In this document: positions 9,200 to 17,440 of the stretch, piece after piece | Position numbering within the stretch: the stretch's first letter is position 1 | Layout of the letters: each line of letters begins with the position of its first letter | Assembly: GCF_003253565.1 (NCBI RefSeq) | Contig: NZ_QKUF01000022.1 | Span: forward strand, 1-64,000 | Length of the DNA: 64,000 nucleotides | Source of the DNA: Thermosporothrix hazakensis | GTDB lineage: Bacteria; Chloroflexota; Ktedonobacteria; Ktedonobacterales; Ktedonobacteraceae | Direction of reading: 5' to 3' | Made by a program: the position numbers and the translations under genes | The notes under the pieces: model-generated | What the model was told of the DNA's origin: nothing | The model's database searches: none | Seen by the model: only the letters and a program-made list of their open reading frames with translations

Positions 9200-12100
9200 C
9201 TATTGATCTCCTTCGAAACCGGACAGATTAATACCTAGTTCCGGCATCACATCAATCGAGGTTTCCTCGATAAAATGTATCTTCTGCTCGTCCTCGTTGA
9301 GCACTTCTACGTTGATTCCAAGGCTTTGCAATTCCTTGACCAACACCTTGAAGGATTCGGGCACGCCGGGCTCCATAATCGGGTCACCCTTGACAATAGC
9401 CTCATAGGTCTTCACTCGTCCCACAACATCATCAGACTTGATTGTCAGAATCTCTTGCAGGATGTTTGCAGCCCCATAGGCTTCCAGAGCCCAGACTTCC
9501 ATCTCACCGAAGCGCTGGCCGCCAAACTGCGCCTTCCCACCCAGTGGCTGCTGTGTGATCAGGCTGTAGGGGCCAGTTGAGCGTGCATGTACCTTATCCT
9601 CGACGAGATGAGCTAGTTTTAGCATATAGATGTAGCCGACCGTTACCGAATGATCAAACGGCTCCCCGGTCCGCCCGTCAAAGAGCTGCACCTTGCCATT
9701 TTCGGGCAGGCCAGCACGGAGCAACATTTCAGAGATATCCTCTTCGGTTGCGCCGTCAAAAACGGGCGTGGCTATCTTGAACCCTAGTTCATTGGCGGCC
9801 CATCCTAGATGGGTCTCCATGATCTGTCCGATATTCATACGGTGCGGCACACCAAGCGGATTGAGAATAATATCCACTGGTGTTCCGTCCGGCAAGAACG
9901 GCATGTCTTCTACCGGCAAAACACGCGAGATAACGCCCTTGTTGCCGTGGCGCCCGGCCATCTTGTCGCCCGCACCAATTTTGCGTTTCTGCGCAATACT
10001 GACACGGACAAGCTGGCTTACGCCCGGCGACAGCTCATCTCCCGCCTCGCGCGAGAAGACCCGGACATCAATCACCTTCCCCCGTTCACCATGCGGCAGA
10101 CGCAGGGAAGAGTCCTTTACCTCTCTTGCCTTCTCACCAAAGATGGCGCGTAGAAGCTTTTCCTCAGCGGTCAGCTCCGTTTCGCCTTTGGGCGTGATTT
10201 TGCCGACCAGGATATCCTGGGGGCCAACCTCAGCACCCACGTAGATAATTCCTCGCTCATCGAGATTGCGCAGACCCTCCTCACCAACGTTTGGAATGTC
10301 CCGCGTAATCTCTTCAGGTCCAAGCTTGGTCTCCCTTGCCTCGACCTCGTATTTCTCTATATGAATAGACGTAAAGAGATCTTCACGAACGATCTGTTCA
10401 CTGATCAGAATGGCGTCCTCGTAGTTGCCGCCCTCCCAGCTCATAAAGGCCACCAGGATGTTCTGTCCCAGTGCCAGCTCTCCCTGTTCGGTTGAGGTGC
10501 TGTCGGCAAGCACTTGCCCGGACGCAACATAATCCCCTTTTTTGACAATCGGGCGCTGATTGATACAGGTGCCATTATTGGAGCGCAGAAACTTGCGCAA
10601 ACTATAGGTATGCACCTTCCCTTGCTCATCAATCACCTCAATGCGCCGCCCGGTTGCAGAGATCACTTCGCCACTCGTTTCAGAGACAATTACCTGTCCC
10701 GAATCGATAGCCACCTGACGCTCGATCCCGGTACCACAGATAGGGGATTGCGGTCGCAGCAGTGGTACCGCCTGGCGCTGCATGTTCGCGCCCATCAAAG
10801 CCCGGTTCACGTCGTCATGCTCAAGAAAAGGAATAAGAGCAGTGGCAACGCTGACGATCTGACGGGGCGAAACGTCCATGTAATCAATCAGGTCCGATCC
10901 AACCTCAAGGAAATCTCCCTGATAGCGCGCCAGCACACGCACATCGGCAAACTCGTTATTCTCGGTCAGTTGCGCGTTCGCCTGCGCAATGTAGAAGTTT
11001 TCTTCGTTATCTGCTGTCTGGTACTCCACCTCGTCAGACACAAAGGGCTTCACTCGCACCATTGTCTCTCCGAGAGTAGTCGCAAGCTGCTGAAACAGGC
11101 CGCTGTCTATAACAACAGGTTGTCGTGCCTGAAACAGCGTCTCCCCCTCAGGAGAAACGATGTCTTCGCGCTCACGCCCGTAGATGCCGCGCAACTCATG
11201 ACCAATCAAACGGGCATCATTGGCGGCGAGACATCGATAGACCTTGCGGTAGGGCGTTTCAATGAACCCATAGGGGTTGATCTGCCCATAGGTCGCCAGG
11301 TTCCCGATCAGCCCGATAGTCGGACCTTCCGGGGTTTCAATCGGGCAAATACGCCCGTAGTGCGATTCATGGACATCGCGTACATCAAAGCTGGCCCGAT
11401 CCCGCGACAGTCCACCAGGACCAAGCGCGGAAAGCCGCCGCTTATGGGCAACCTCGGCAAGCGCATTCACCTGATCCATAAATTGAGAAAGCTGGCTTCC
11501 ACCAAAAAACTCTCTCATGGCCGCAACTACCGGACGGATATTGATCAACGCGTTGGGCGATACCTGGCCGGGATCTTGAATACTCATGCGTTCCCGAACC
11601 ACGCGCTCCATTCTGAGCATGCCAACACGAAATTGTGCTTGAAGCAGCTCACCGACACTGCGGACCCGGCGATTTCCCAGATGGTCAATGTCATCTTTGC
11701 GCCCCTGGCCATTATTCAGGCTCACCAGCCGGCGCACCAGATTGAGAATATCGTCCAGCGTCAAAATGCGCTCGTGTTGCGGGACGGCCAGATCAAGCTT
11801 GCGATTCATTTTGTAGCGGCCCACCCGCCCCAGGTCATAGCGCCGCGCATTAAAGAAGAGGTTGCGCACCAGGGACCGTGCATTTTCCAGCGTGGCAGGA
11901 TCGCCCGGACGCAGCTTTTTATAGAGCTCCAGCAGCGCATCTGCCTCTCGTTTGGCTGGATCACGATCCAGCGTTGCCTGAATGTAGCGAACCGTCGCAT
12001 CATTATCGACATCGGCAAACGCGTCCAGAATCCCCTGGTCTGTTGCGAGATCAACATGCTCCAAATGCCATTGTTCTTTTGCCAGAGAAGAGATTGCTCG

Positions 12101-12697
12101 CAACAGGGTCGTTACCGGAAGCTTGCGCTTGCGATCAATTTTCACCGTGATCTGATTTTTACTGCCGGTTTCAAACTCTAACCATGCCCCGCGCGTGGGA
12201 ATCAGTTTGGCGGCATACAACCTTCTACCGGTTGTCGCATCCTCGGCGACCGTAAAGTACACACCCGGAGAGCGCACCAACTGACTGACAACCACCCGCT
12301 CCACACCATTGATAATAAATGTGCCAGTCCGCGTCATCAGCGGGAAGTCTCCCATGAAGACTTCTTTTTCGATAACTTCTCCCGTCCCTTTATTGATCAA
12401 GCGTGCCGTCACCGTTAAAGGCGCAGCAAAAGTCGCGTCACGTTCCCGACACTCATCCTCGGTATATTTTGGCGTTCCAAATGGTTCTGGTGGTACAATA
12501 AATTCAAGACTCAGGTTCTTGCCAGTAAAGTCTTCTATTGGAGATATTTCGTCAAAGAGTTCGCGTAGCCCTTCTTGCTTGAACCACTCAAAGGAGTCTA
12601 GCTGAATCTGGATCAGACCAGGCATGGACCGTATATCCGGAATCCGTGCAAATGATACACGTTCGGGGAGCGCAACGGCCCTGGTACTTATCGCCAT
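9200..12697 (-). CDS. rpoB: DNA-directed RNA polymerase subunit beta
   Basis: Second-largest RNA polymerase subunit, 1165 residues. The rifampicin-binding segment SQLSQFMDQVNALAEVAHKRR is followed by LSALGPGGL. The Asp, His and Ser positions most often mutated to resistance are wild type. Other signatures are RICPIETPEGPTIGLI, GDKMAGRHGNKGV and the C-terminal GGKAQFGGQRFGEMEVWALEAYGAA. The ATG at 12697 follows a GAGAGGAG ribosome binding site. rplJ and rplL, often directly upstream in other bacteria, are absent here. The gene instead has its own strong promoter and a ~600-base structured leader. Confidence 0.99.
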   Translation of the reverse strand: MAISTRAVALPERVSFARIPDIRSMPGLIQIQLDSFEWFKQEGLRELFDEISPIEDFTGKNLSLEFIVPPEPFGTPKYTEDECRERDATFAAPLTVTARLINKGTGEVIEKEVFMGDFPLMTRTGTFIINGVERVVVSQLVRSPGVYFTVAEDATTGRRLYAAKLIPTRGAWLEFETGSKNQITVKIDRKRKLPVTTLLRAISSLAKEQWHLEHVDLATDQGILDAFADVDNDATVRYIQATLDRDPAKREADALLELYKKLRPGDPATLENARSLVRNLFFNARRYDLGRVGRYKMNRKLDLAVPQHERILTLDDILNLVRRLVSLNNGQGRKDDIDHLGNRRVRSVGELLQAQFRVGMLRMERVVRERMSIQDPGQVSPNALINIRPVVAAMREFFGGSQLSQFMDQVNALAEVAHKRRLSALGPGGLSRDRASFDVRDVHESHYGRICPIETPEGPTIGLIGNLATYGQINPYGFIETPYRKVYRCLAANDARLIGHELRGIYGREREDIVSPEGETLFQARQPVVIDSGLFQQLATTLGETMVRVKPFVSDEVEYQTADNEENFYIAQANAQLTENNEFADVRVLARYQGDFLEVGSDLIDYMDVSPRQIVSVATALIPFLEHDDVNRALMGANMQRQAVPLLRPQSPICGTGIERQVAIDSGQVIVSETSGEVISATGRRIEVIDEQGKVHTYSLRKFLRSNNGTCINQRPIVKKGDYVASGQVLADSTSTEQGELALGQNILVAFMSWEGGNYEDAILISEQIVREDLFTSIHIEKYEVEARETKLGPEEITRDIPNVGEEGLRNLDERGIIYVGAEVGPQDILVGKITPKGETELTAEEKLLRAIFGEKAREVKDSSLRLPHGERGKVIDVRVFSREAGDELSPGVSQLVRVSIAQKRKIGAGDKMAGRHGNKGVISRVLPVEDMPFLPDGTPVDIILNPLGVPHRMNIGQIMETHLGWAANELGFKIATPVFDGATEEDISEMLLRAGLPENGKVQLFDGRTGEPFDHSVTVGYIYMLKLAHLVEDKVHARSTGPYSLITQQPLGGKAQFGGQRFGEMEVWALEAYGAANILQEILTIKSDDVVGRVKTYEAIVKGDPIMEPGVPESFKVLVKELQSLGINVEVLNEDEQKIHFIEETSIDVMPELGINLSGFEGDQ

Positions 12698-13304
12698 TAT
12701 GATATACTCCTCTCACCTAGTCGCCCATAGAGGATTATGAGAGGCATGCATAGCCGCCCCTCAGAAGTGAACGGGAAAAACGGAAAACAGGAAGAACCTG
12801 TCTGCGTGCAGTGTTTTTAAGATGACGCCTGTGCTGTACGAATAGATGCCAAGAAAAAGTAACCGCGTTTCCCTCCCATATGTAACGGTTACTTTGAACC
12901 CCTCTCCTTTCACGTCACCTGAGCAGAACGCCTCGGTGGCAACGCGTCTACCAGAAAACGTCTTGTTGAGCTTTTGACGGGGCGCGTGTCGAGTGCGGTA
13001 CATATCGGGGAAGAGGCAGCCCCCTTCCAGACCCATGTTGTGAGCATGACGCGCTCATTGCACTCAACCATACACAAAGCCTCATACATTCAGGAAAAAA
13101 CAACAAATACACGCGTGGGACAATAAACAGCAACAAATCCACATCACCGCCCCTTGTCCTGAAAGATCGCTGAAGGGTATCTTAACAGGGGAAGTGATGT
13201 GTTCACTTTGTTTTGTTATTGAGATCTAGCCTGCTCTCGCTTTTTCAGTTTAGGGATTCCCTTGAACATTCTGATAAATAGTATACTGACACTGGCAAGA
13301 GCCA
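12698..13304 (-). promoter_or_regulatory. Long structured leader of rpoBC
   Basis: About 600 bases separate the promoter from the rpoB start. The transcribed strand carries an extended stem (13140-13201) with outer arms CACATCAC/GTGATGTG and inner CCCCTGT pairing with ACAAGGGG. It also has an intrinsic-terminator-like hairpin (12852-12895) and a smaller ACAGG/CCTGT hairpin with a T-rich tail near 12770-12795. A 91-codon frame here lacks a ribosome binding site and family features, so I treat the region as untranslated. The arrangement suggests transcription attenuation of rpoBC. Confidence 0.5.
12852..12895 (-). terminator. Terminator-like hairpin inside the rpoB leader (possible attenuator)
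   Basis: On the minus strand a 10-bp stem, arms AAAGTAACCG and CGGTTACTTT, is followed directly by a T-run (TTTTTCTT overall). It stands about 155 bases before the rpoB start codon, in the path of the transcript from the 13305-13333 promoter. Confidence 0.6.
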
Positions 13305-13333
13305 ATTATACTATTTTCTCCCTGTAAAGTCAA
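13305..13333 (-). promoter_or_regulatory. Strong sigma70-like promoter of rpoBC
   Basis: Minus-strand -35 TTGACT (13333-13328), 17-base spacer and consensus -10 TATAAT (13310-13305). It is the only near-perfect promoter between the upstream membrane-protein gene and rpoB. Confidence 0.8.
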
Positions 13334-13377
13334 TACTTTTACCGACTCTGGCACGAAAATTGCAGCGACCCACTCCA

Positions 13378-14208
13378 CTACACAGGGATCGCTTTGCGCT
13401 CGGCTTCATGGAGCGCCTGCTCAATTTCCTCGCCGAGGTCGGGATTCCACTCTTTTCTGGCGCTTTGCCAGCGCTCCCGCAAGAGAGCAAGCAACAGACA
13501 CTGATCCTCGGGGTCCAGGAGTCGTAGATCTATCATGGTTTCCTGTTTACCCGGATAGATAATCGTCAGGACCGAGCGATCAATACGCAAAGCGGCGCGA
13601 TTATCCAGCTCATAGTGCAACGCCGCCCCGAGCTTCTGCGTAAATGATACCAGCCCAACCACCCCAATCACGATAAAAACGACAGAGACAATGCTAACCA
13701 CCAGCCCGGCAATGCTCAGGAGGATCGTGCCTCCTGTCGCCAGTACCAGCAACATCGGGTCACTGAGCTTGAGCGTCCAGCCTATCAGCACCGCAGGCAG
13801 GAGACCGATCAGCGCCGCGACCGAGCACCAGAAAGCTGCGTTCAGACTCCAGAAGATACTGAGCAGGTTTTGAGGTGAGAGGTCCCGCGCCTCAAGAGTA
13901 TGCTCATATAGCGTAAAGACACTCTTCCGATACCCGTTATGCAGCGCGAAGAGAAAGCGGGCAATCAAAATACAGCCGCCGAATCCGATAAAGGAGATTG
14001 CGCCTAACAGCCCGATCAGGGCATCCTGCCATTTCAAATACAGAGTGAAATGGTGGTCATACTTTCCCCAGAGCCATACACAGCCACACACAGCCAGCAC
14101 AGCGCAGAGCAGCAAGCCCACCATCATCAGGAGGCTGAGCAAGGTTGTGCGCCTGTACGCCGTCTTTCCCAGACGAAAGGTATGCAATGCATTCGCAGGT
14201 TGTTCCAT
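13378..14208 (-). CDS. Predicted multi-pass membrane protein, function unknown
   Basis: A 276-residue protein I cannot assign to a family. After a short cytoplasmic start (MEQPANALHTFRLGKTAYRR) there are hydrophobic segments around residues 22-48, 60-85, 118-140 and 150-185. A soluble tail follows (from about 200), rich in charged residues and ending in an acidic-basic amphipathic stretch (EEIEQALHEAERKA). The middle segment has the appearance of a PH-like domain inserted among membrane helices, as in some bacterial DUF-type proteins, but this is only an impression. The ATG at 14208 has a GAGGGGAA ribosome binding site. It precedes the rpoB promoter on the same strand and is probably its own transcription unit. 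Confidence 0.75.
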   Translation of the reverse strand: MEQPANALHTFRLGKTAYRRTTLLSLLMMVGLLLCAVLAVCGCVWLWGKYDHHFTLYLKWQDALIGLLGAISFIGFGGCILIARFLFALHNGYRKSVFTLYEHTLEARDLSPQNLLSIFWSLNAAFWCSVAALIGLLPAVLIGWTLKLSDPMLLVLATGGTILLSIAGLVVSIVSVVFIVIGVVGLVSFTQKLGAALHYELDNRAALRIDRSVLTIIYPGKQETMIDLRLLDPEDQCLLLALLRERWQSARKEWNPDLGEEIEQALHEAERKAIPV

Positions 14209-14409
14209 GTCTTCCCCTCATAACAACAGAAGCAGTATATGACTTCATCCTGATCTGTCAAGCCACAACGAGGAATAGGGTGAAAGAGAATCTTTATTGT
14301 ACTGATCTCTTTCCGCCATTTCCCTCCTCTGTCTTAAAAACGATTTTCCACCTCTTCGGGTTGCAAAACCGCGCTCTTCTGCCGCAACAAAGGAAGCGAT
14401 GCTCAATTC

Positions 14410-15384
14410 CTAGCGTTTCGTGCCCCCCTGCTGCCGCAACTTATGACGCAGATCCTCAAAAAGCACTGTCTGCAAATAACGCTCGGCTCCACTGGGAAAG
14501 ACGGTCACAATCACCTTATCCTTATTCTCTTCTTTTTTCGCTTCTTGTAACGCAGCCCAGGCAACTGCGCCACTGCTCAGACCAACCGAGAGCCCCTCTT
14601 CTTTCATGATTGCAATAGCCGTACTGACCGCATCCTGATCCGTGACTTTGGTTACCCGATCGATCAGGTCAAGCCGCAGGGTATCGGGAATAAAGCCAGC
14701 GCCCAGGCCCTCAATGCGATTTGGACCGGGCCGCCCACCAGAAAGAACAGCACACGAGGCGGGCTCAACCGCCACAACCTCCAGTCCGGGATTGCGCTCA
14801 CGTAGTCCCTCAGCAAGGCCGGTCAGGGTACCGCCGGTGCCCACACCAATCACGATCATATCAACCCGTCCGCCGGTATCCTCCCAGATCTCCACAGCGG
14901 TCGTCTCGCGATGAGCGCGAGGATTCGCCTGATTATAGAATTGTTGGGGATACCACACATTGGGTAAGGAGGTACGCAGCTCGATTACTTTATTGATCGC
15001 GCCGCGCATTCCTTGATTGGCCGGGGTCAGCATAATCTGTGCGTTAAAGCGTTGAAGCAGCATTCGCCGTTCAAGTGGTATCGTATCGGGCATGGTCAGA
15101 ATACAGCGATAGCCACGCGCCGCTGCGATCCAGGCCAGCGAAATGCCCATATTGCCGCTTGTTGGCTCGACAATCGTGCTGCCGGGACGCAACTTCCCCT
15201 GTTCTTCAGCTTCGCGAATCATACTATAGGCAACGCGGTCTTTTGAGCTCCCGCCGGGACTATACATTTCCAGCTTGGCAAGAAGCGTTGCGGGGGTGCC
15301 ACCCGCAGCAGCAGAGAAACGCTGCAACTCAATCAGGGGAGTTCGACCGATAAGCTCGGTGGCATTTTTTGCCCAGGAGGTCAT
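14410..15384 (-). CDS. cysK: Cysteine synthase (O-acetylserine sulfhydrylase), PLP-dependent
   Basis: Fold-type II PLP enzyme that makes L-cysteine from O-acetylserine and sulfide. The 324 residues match the CysK/CysM family. They include GRTPLIEL at the start, SPGGSSKDR with the PLP lysine at residue 48, the substrate loop TSGNMGISLAW, the GVGTGGTLTG phosphate-binding loop and GLSSGAVAWAAL near the C-terminus. A related role such as cystathionine beta-synthase-like activity cannot be excluded from sequence. The ATG at 15384 lies 8 bases after the receiver protein gene, so the two are probably co-transcribed. An Rrf2 regulator of the kind that controls cysteine or Fe-S metabolism is just upstream. 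Confidence 0.92.
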   Translation of the reverse strand: MTSWAKNATELIGRTPLIELQRFSAAAGGTPATLLAKLEMYSPGGSSKDRVAYSMIREAEEQGKLRPGSTIVEPTSGNMGISLAWIAAARGYRCILTMPDTIPLERRMLLQRFNAQIMLTPANQGMRGAINKVIELRTSLPNVWYPQQFYNQANPRAHRETTAVEIWEDTGGRVDMIVIGVGTGGTLTGLAEGLRERNPGLEVVAVEPASCAVLSGGRPGPNRIEGLGAGFIPDTLRLDLIDRVTKVTDQDAVSTAIAIMKEEGLSVGLSSGAVAWAALQEAKKEENKDKVIVTVFPSGAERYLQTVLFEDLRHKLRQQGGTKR

Positions 15385-15391
15385 AATAGAG

Positions 15392-15796
15392 CTACCCTTT
15401 CTTCTCTTCGGGCAGCAAGGCTCTGATCGTATTAATGAGTTCGTGCATATTAAAAGGTTTACGCAAGAAAAGCCCTGATTGCAGCCCCATACGATGCAGC
15501 TCCCAATCGTGGCTTCCCGTAATCACGATAATCGGTGTATGCCTGGTCTTGCTGTGTCCGCGTAATATCTTATACAACGATACTCCGTCCAGGTTTGGTA
15601 GGCCAACATCCAGCAAAATGAGGTTCGCGCCTAGATCCGGGAGCTGATCTTTGGCCGCCTGTCCATCCGCAAAGATATGCAAACGCCAATTTCCAAAACA
15701 GCCGAGCACGTCACTGAACATGTCGGCCAGCCGTGGATCATCCTCTACGATGGCGATCAATTTTCTGGTTTCAGCCACACCTGCTGTGTCAGCCAC
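15392..15796 (-). CDS. Single-domain response regulator (receiver only)
   Basis: A 134-residue protein consisting of one CheY-like receiver domain. The acidic pair is ED/DD at residues 18-20, the phospho-acceptor Asp63 lies in LILLDVGLPNLDG, the conserved Thr/Ser region is IIVITGSH, and the lysine sits in FLRKPF. There is no output domain, so it must act through protein partners. The start is GTG at 15796 with a GGGGATGG-type ribosome binding site. It is immediately upstream of cysK (8 bases), an unusual pairing with no obvious dedicated kinase nearby. Confidence 0.9.
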   Translation of the reverse strand: MADTAGVAETRKLIAIVEDDPRLADMFSDVLGCFGNWRLHIFADGQAAKDQLPDLGANLILLDVGLPNLDGVSLYKILRGHSKTRHTPIIVITGSHDWELHRMGLQSGLFLRKPFNMHELINTIRALLPEEKKG

Positions 15797-15896
15797 GTTC
15801 TACCATCCCCTTTAATCTGTTCAGGCCCTTCTCTTGATATCTGGCCTCATCGTGCTCTCGCATAGGTTTGGAATGTCAACTCACGATATCAGTTCA

Positions 15897-16334
15897 TCAT
15901 ATATAGTACATTGTTTCCGTACTTCCTGCACGGTGTCGTTCAGCCAGTTCTTCAATGGTAGTTGAGTTGAGAATTTCCTGAGTCAAGGTATCAATTTTTC
16001 GCCACACTTCGCGCAAGGCACAACCAGGAGAGAGTTTACAAAAATCTGGATTTGGCAAACATTCCATCGGCGGAACATAGCCCTCTAGCGCTTGCATGAC
16101 CTCAGCCATCGTGATCTGTCCGGGAGGTTTTGCCAGCATGTGCCCGCCTTTGGGACCTCTGATACTCTTCACCAGGCCCTCTTTGCGCAATACCATGAGT
16201 ATCTGATCCAGATATTGCTCAGGTATATATTGCCTGCTTGCTATATCCGAACTCTCAATCGGCCCTTGCCCGTAGTACGCGGCCATATCAAGCATTGCTC
16301 GCAGGCCGTAATCTCCCTTCATCGTCAATTTCAT
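15897..16334 (-). CDS. Rrf2-family transcriptional regulator with Fe-S-type cysteines (IscR/CymR-like)
   Basis: A 145-residue winged-helix regulator starting MKLTMKGDYGLRAMLDMA, the hallmark of Rrf2 proteins. SSDIASRQYIPEQYLDQILMVLRK is the recognition region and SIRGPKGGHMLAKPP the wing. Three cysteines at residues 92, 99 and 105 match in spacing (C-x6-C-x5-C) the [2Fe-2S] ligands of IscR, so iron-sulfur sensing is likely. It is next to a receiver-cysK unit on the same strand, which suggests control of cysteine or Fe-S supply as with CymR and IscR. No isc or suf genes are in view, so the target is inferred. Confidence 0.88.
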   Translation of the reverse strand: MKLTMKGDYGLRAMLDMAAYYGQGPIESSDIASRQYIPEQYLDQILMVLRKEGLVKSIRGPKGGHMLAKPPGQITMAEVMQALEGYVPPMECLPNPDFCKLSPGCALREVWRKIDTLTQEILNSTTIEELAERHRAGSTETMYYI

Positions 16335-16637
16335 CGGTGGGAACCTTTCGTTAGGGCAAAGTGACAGGTTTACTATACTTTTTTCCTAATGTTAGCATAT
16401 CTCAGTAACGTACGCGTGTCAATGGGTTTACTGCCCCTCTTCCATGCTTGCCCAATTGCCCGGATTGATTAGATTCTGATGAGAATATTGGTATTTGCTT
16501 AAATCTTCTTGCGTCCACTCTACCATGCATCTATAATGAAAATGACATTCTAAGCACTTCCATACAGACACAGCGTATTTCATTTCTGCTATCGTTGTTT
16601 GGTTCTGCTACGATAGTTCCAAGGGAGAACGGAATCT
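16335..16637. other. Intergenic region between divergent regulator genes
   Basis: About 300 bases separate the Rrf2 gene (minus) and the OmpR-type regulator (plus). On the minus strand a TATAGT -10-like box lies near 16372-16377 with no good -35 partner. On the plus strand AAGGGAGAA before 16638 is the ribosome binding site. I see no other structure. Confidence 0.4.
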
Positions 16638-17393
16638 ATGCAACAGGGTCTTTCCCGGCAGGCAGGTCAGGACAACAAACCCCTTCTTAAAGTTCTTGTG
16701 GTCGATGATGAAGAGAACATCATTGAGTTCATTCGTCTGGGCCTCCGTTATGAGGGCTTTCAAGTTGAAGCTGCCACCGATGGGGAGCAGGGAATCTCAG
16801 CCGCGTTACGTACTAATCCCGATATTATTATTCTTGATGTGATGATGCCTCCCGGTATCGATGGCCTGGAGGTCTGTCGCCGCCTGCGCGCTAATCCAAC
16901 GACTAAAGACATTCCTATCTTAATGTTGACAGCCAAAGATGATGTGCGCGATAAAATCGCAGGGTTACGTATCGGTGCCGATGATTACCTGACCAAGCCA
17001 TTTGACTTTGATGAGCTTCTCGAACGCATCAAAGCCATCTTGCGCCGCCAGAATCGCGCAAAAGGCGGAGGTGCAGCCGAAGGGGAAAACGGCGAGATCT
17101 TGCAGTTTGAGGATCTCCGGATGAATACCGCCACCCGTGAGGTTACACGCGGAGGCCGCCTGATTGAACTGACCGCAACCGAGTACAACCTGCTTCATCT
17201 CTTTATGACACACCCTCGTCAGGTGCTGGATCGCCAGACCATTCTCAATCGTGTCTGGGGCTATGAGTTCCTGGGCGAAACCAATATCATTGAAGTCTAT
17301 GTCCGCTACCTGCGTGAAAAGATTGAAGATTCACCCAGTTCACCAAGACTGATCCAGACCGTTCGTAGCGTCGGCTACGTATTAAAAGGGTAG
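16638..17393 (+). CDS. OmpR/PhoB-family response regulator
   Basis: A 251-residue two-component regulator with an N-terminal receiver and a C-terminal winged-helix DNA-binding domain. The acidic pocket is DDEE from residue 23, the phospho-acceptor Asp67 lies in IIILDVMMPPGIDG, and the lysine is in DDYLTKPFDFDEL. The output domain (about 155-250) has the characteristic LTATEYNLLHLFMTHPRQVLDRQTILNRVWG and ends RSVGYVLKG. The first ~17 residues are a non-conserved extension, but the ATG at 16638 has a good AAGGGAGAA site. It is followed after 47 bases by its probable partner kinase. Confidence 0.95.
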   Translation: MQQGLSRQAGQDNKPLLKVLVVDDEENIIEFIRLGLRYEGFQVEAATDGEQGISAALRTNPDIIILDVMMPPGIDGLEVCRRLRANPTTKDIPILMLTAKDDVRDKIAGLRIGADDYLTKPFDFDELLERIKAILRRQNRAKGGGAAEGENGEILQFEDLRMNTATREVTRGGRLIELTATEYNLLHLFMTHPRQVLDRQTILNRVWGYEFLGETNIIEVYVRYLREKIEDSPSSPRLIQTVRSVGYVLKG

Positions 17394-17440
17394 TTCGTAT
17401 TCGTTCCATGTTCATTTATCATCGGTGGAGTTCCGGTCAC

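Noticed and set aside
10514..12181. Long plus-strand frame (555 codons) antisense to rpoB
   Set aside because: Shadow of rpoB; composition rich in His, Arg and Gln with no domain.
12761..13036. 91-codon frame in the rpoB leader
   Set aside because: No ribosome binding site, no recognisable family, and it overlaps the attenuator-like hairpin; best read as untranslated leader.
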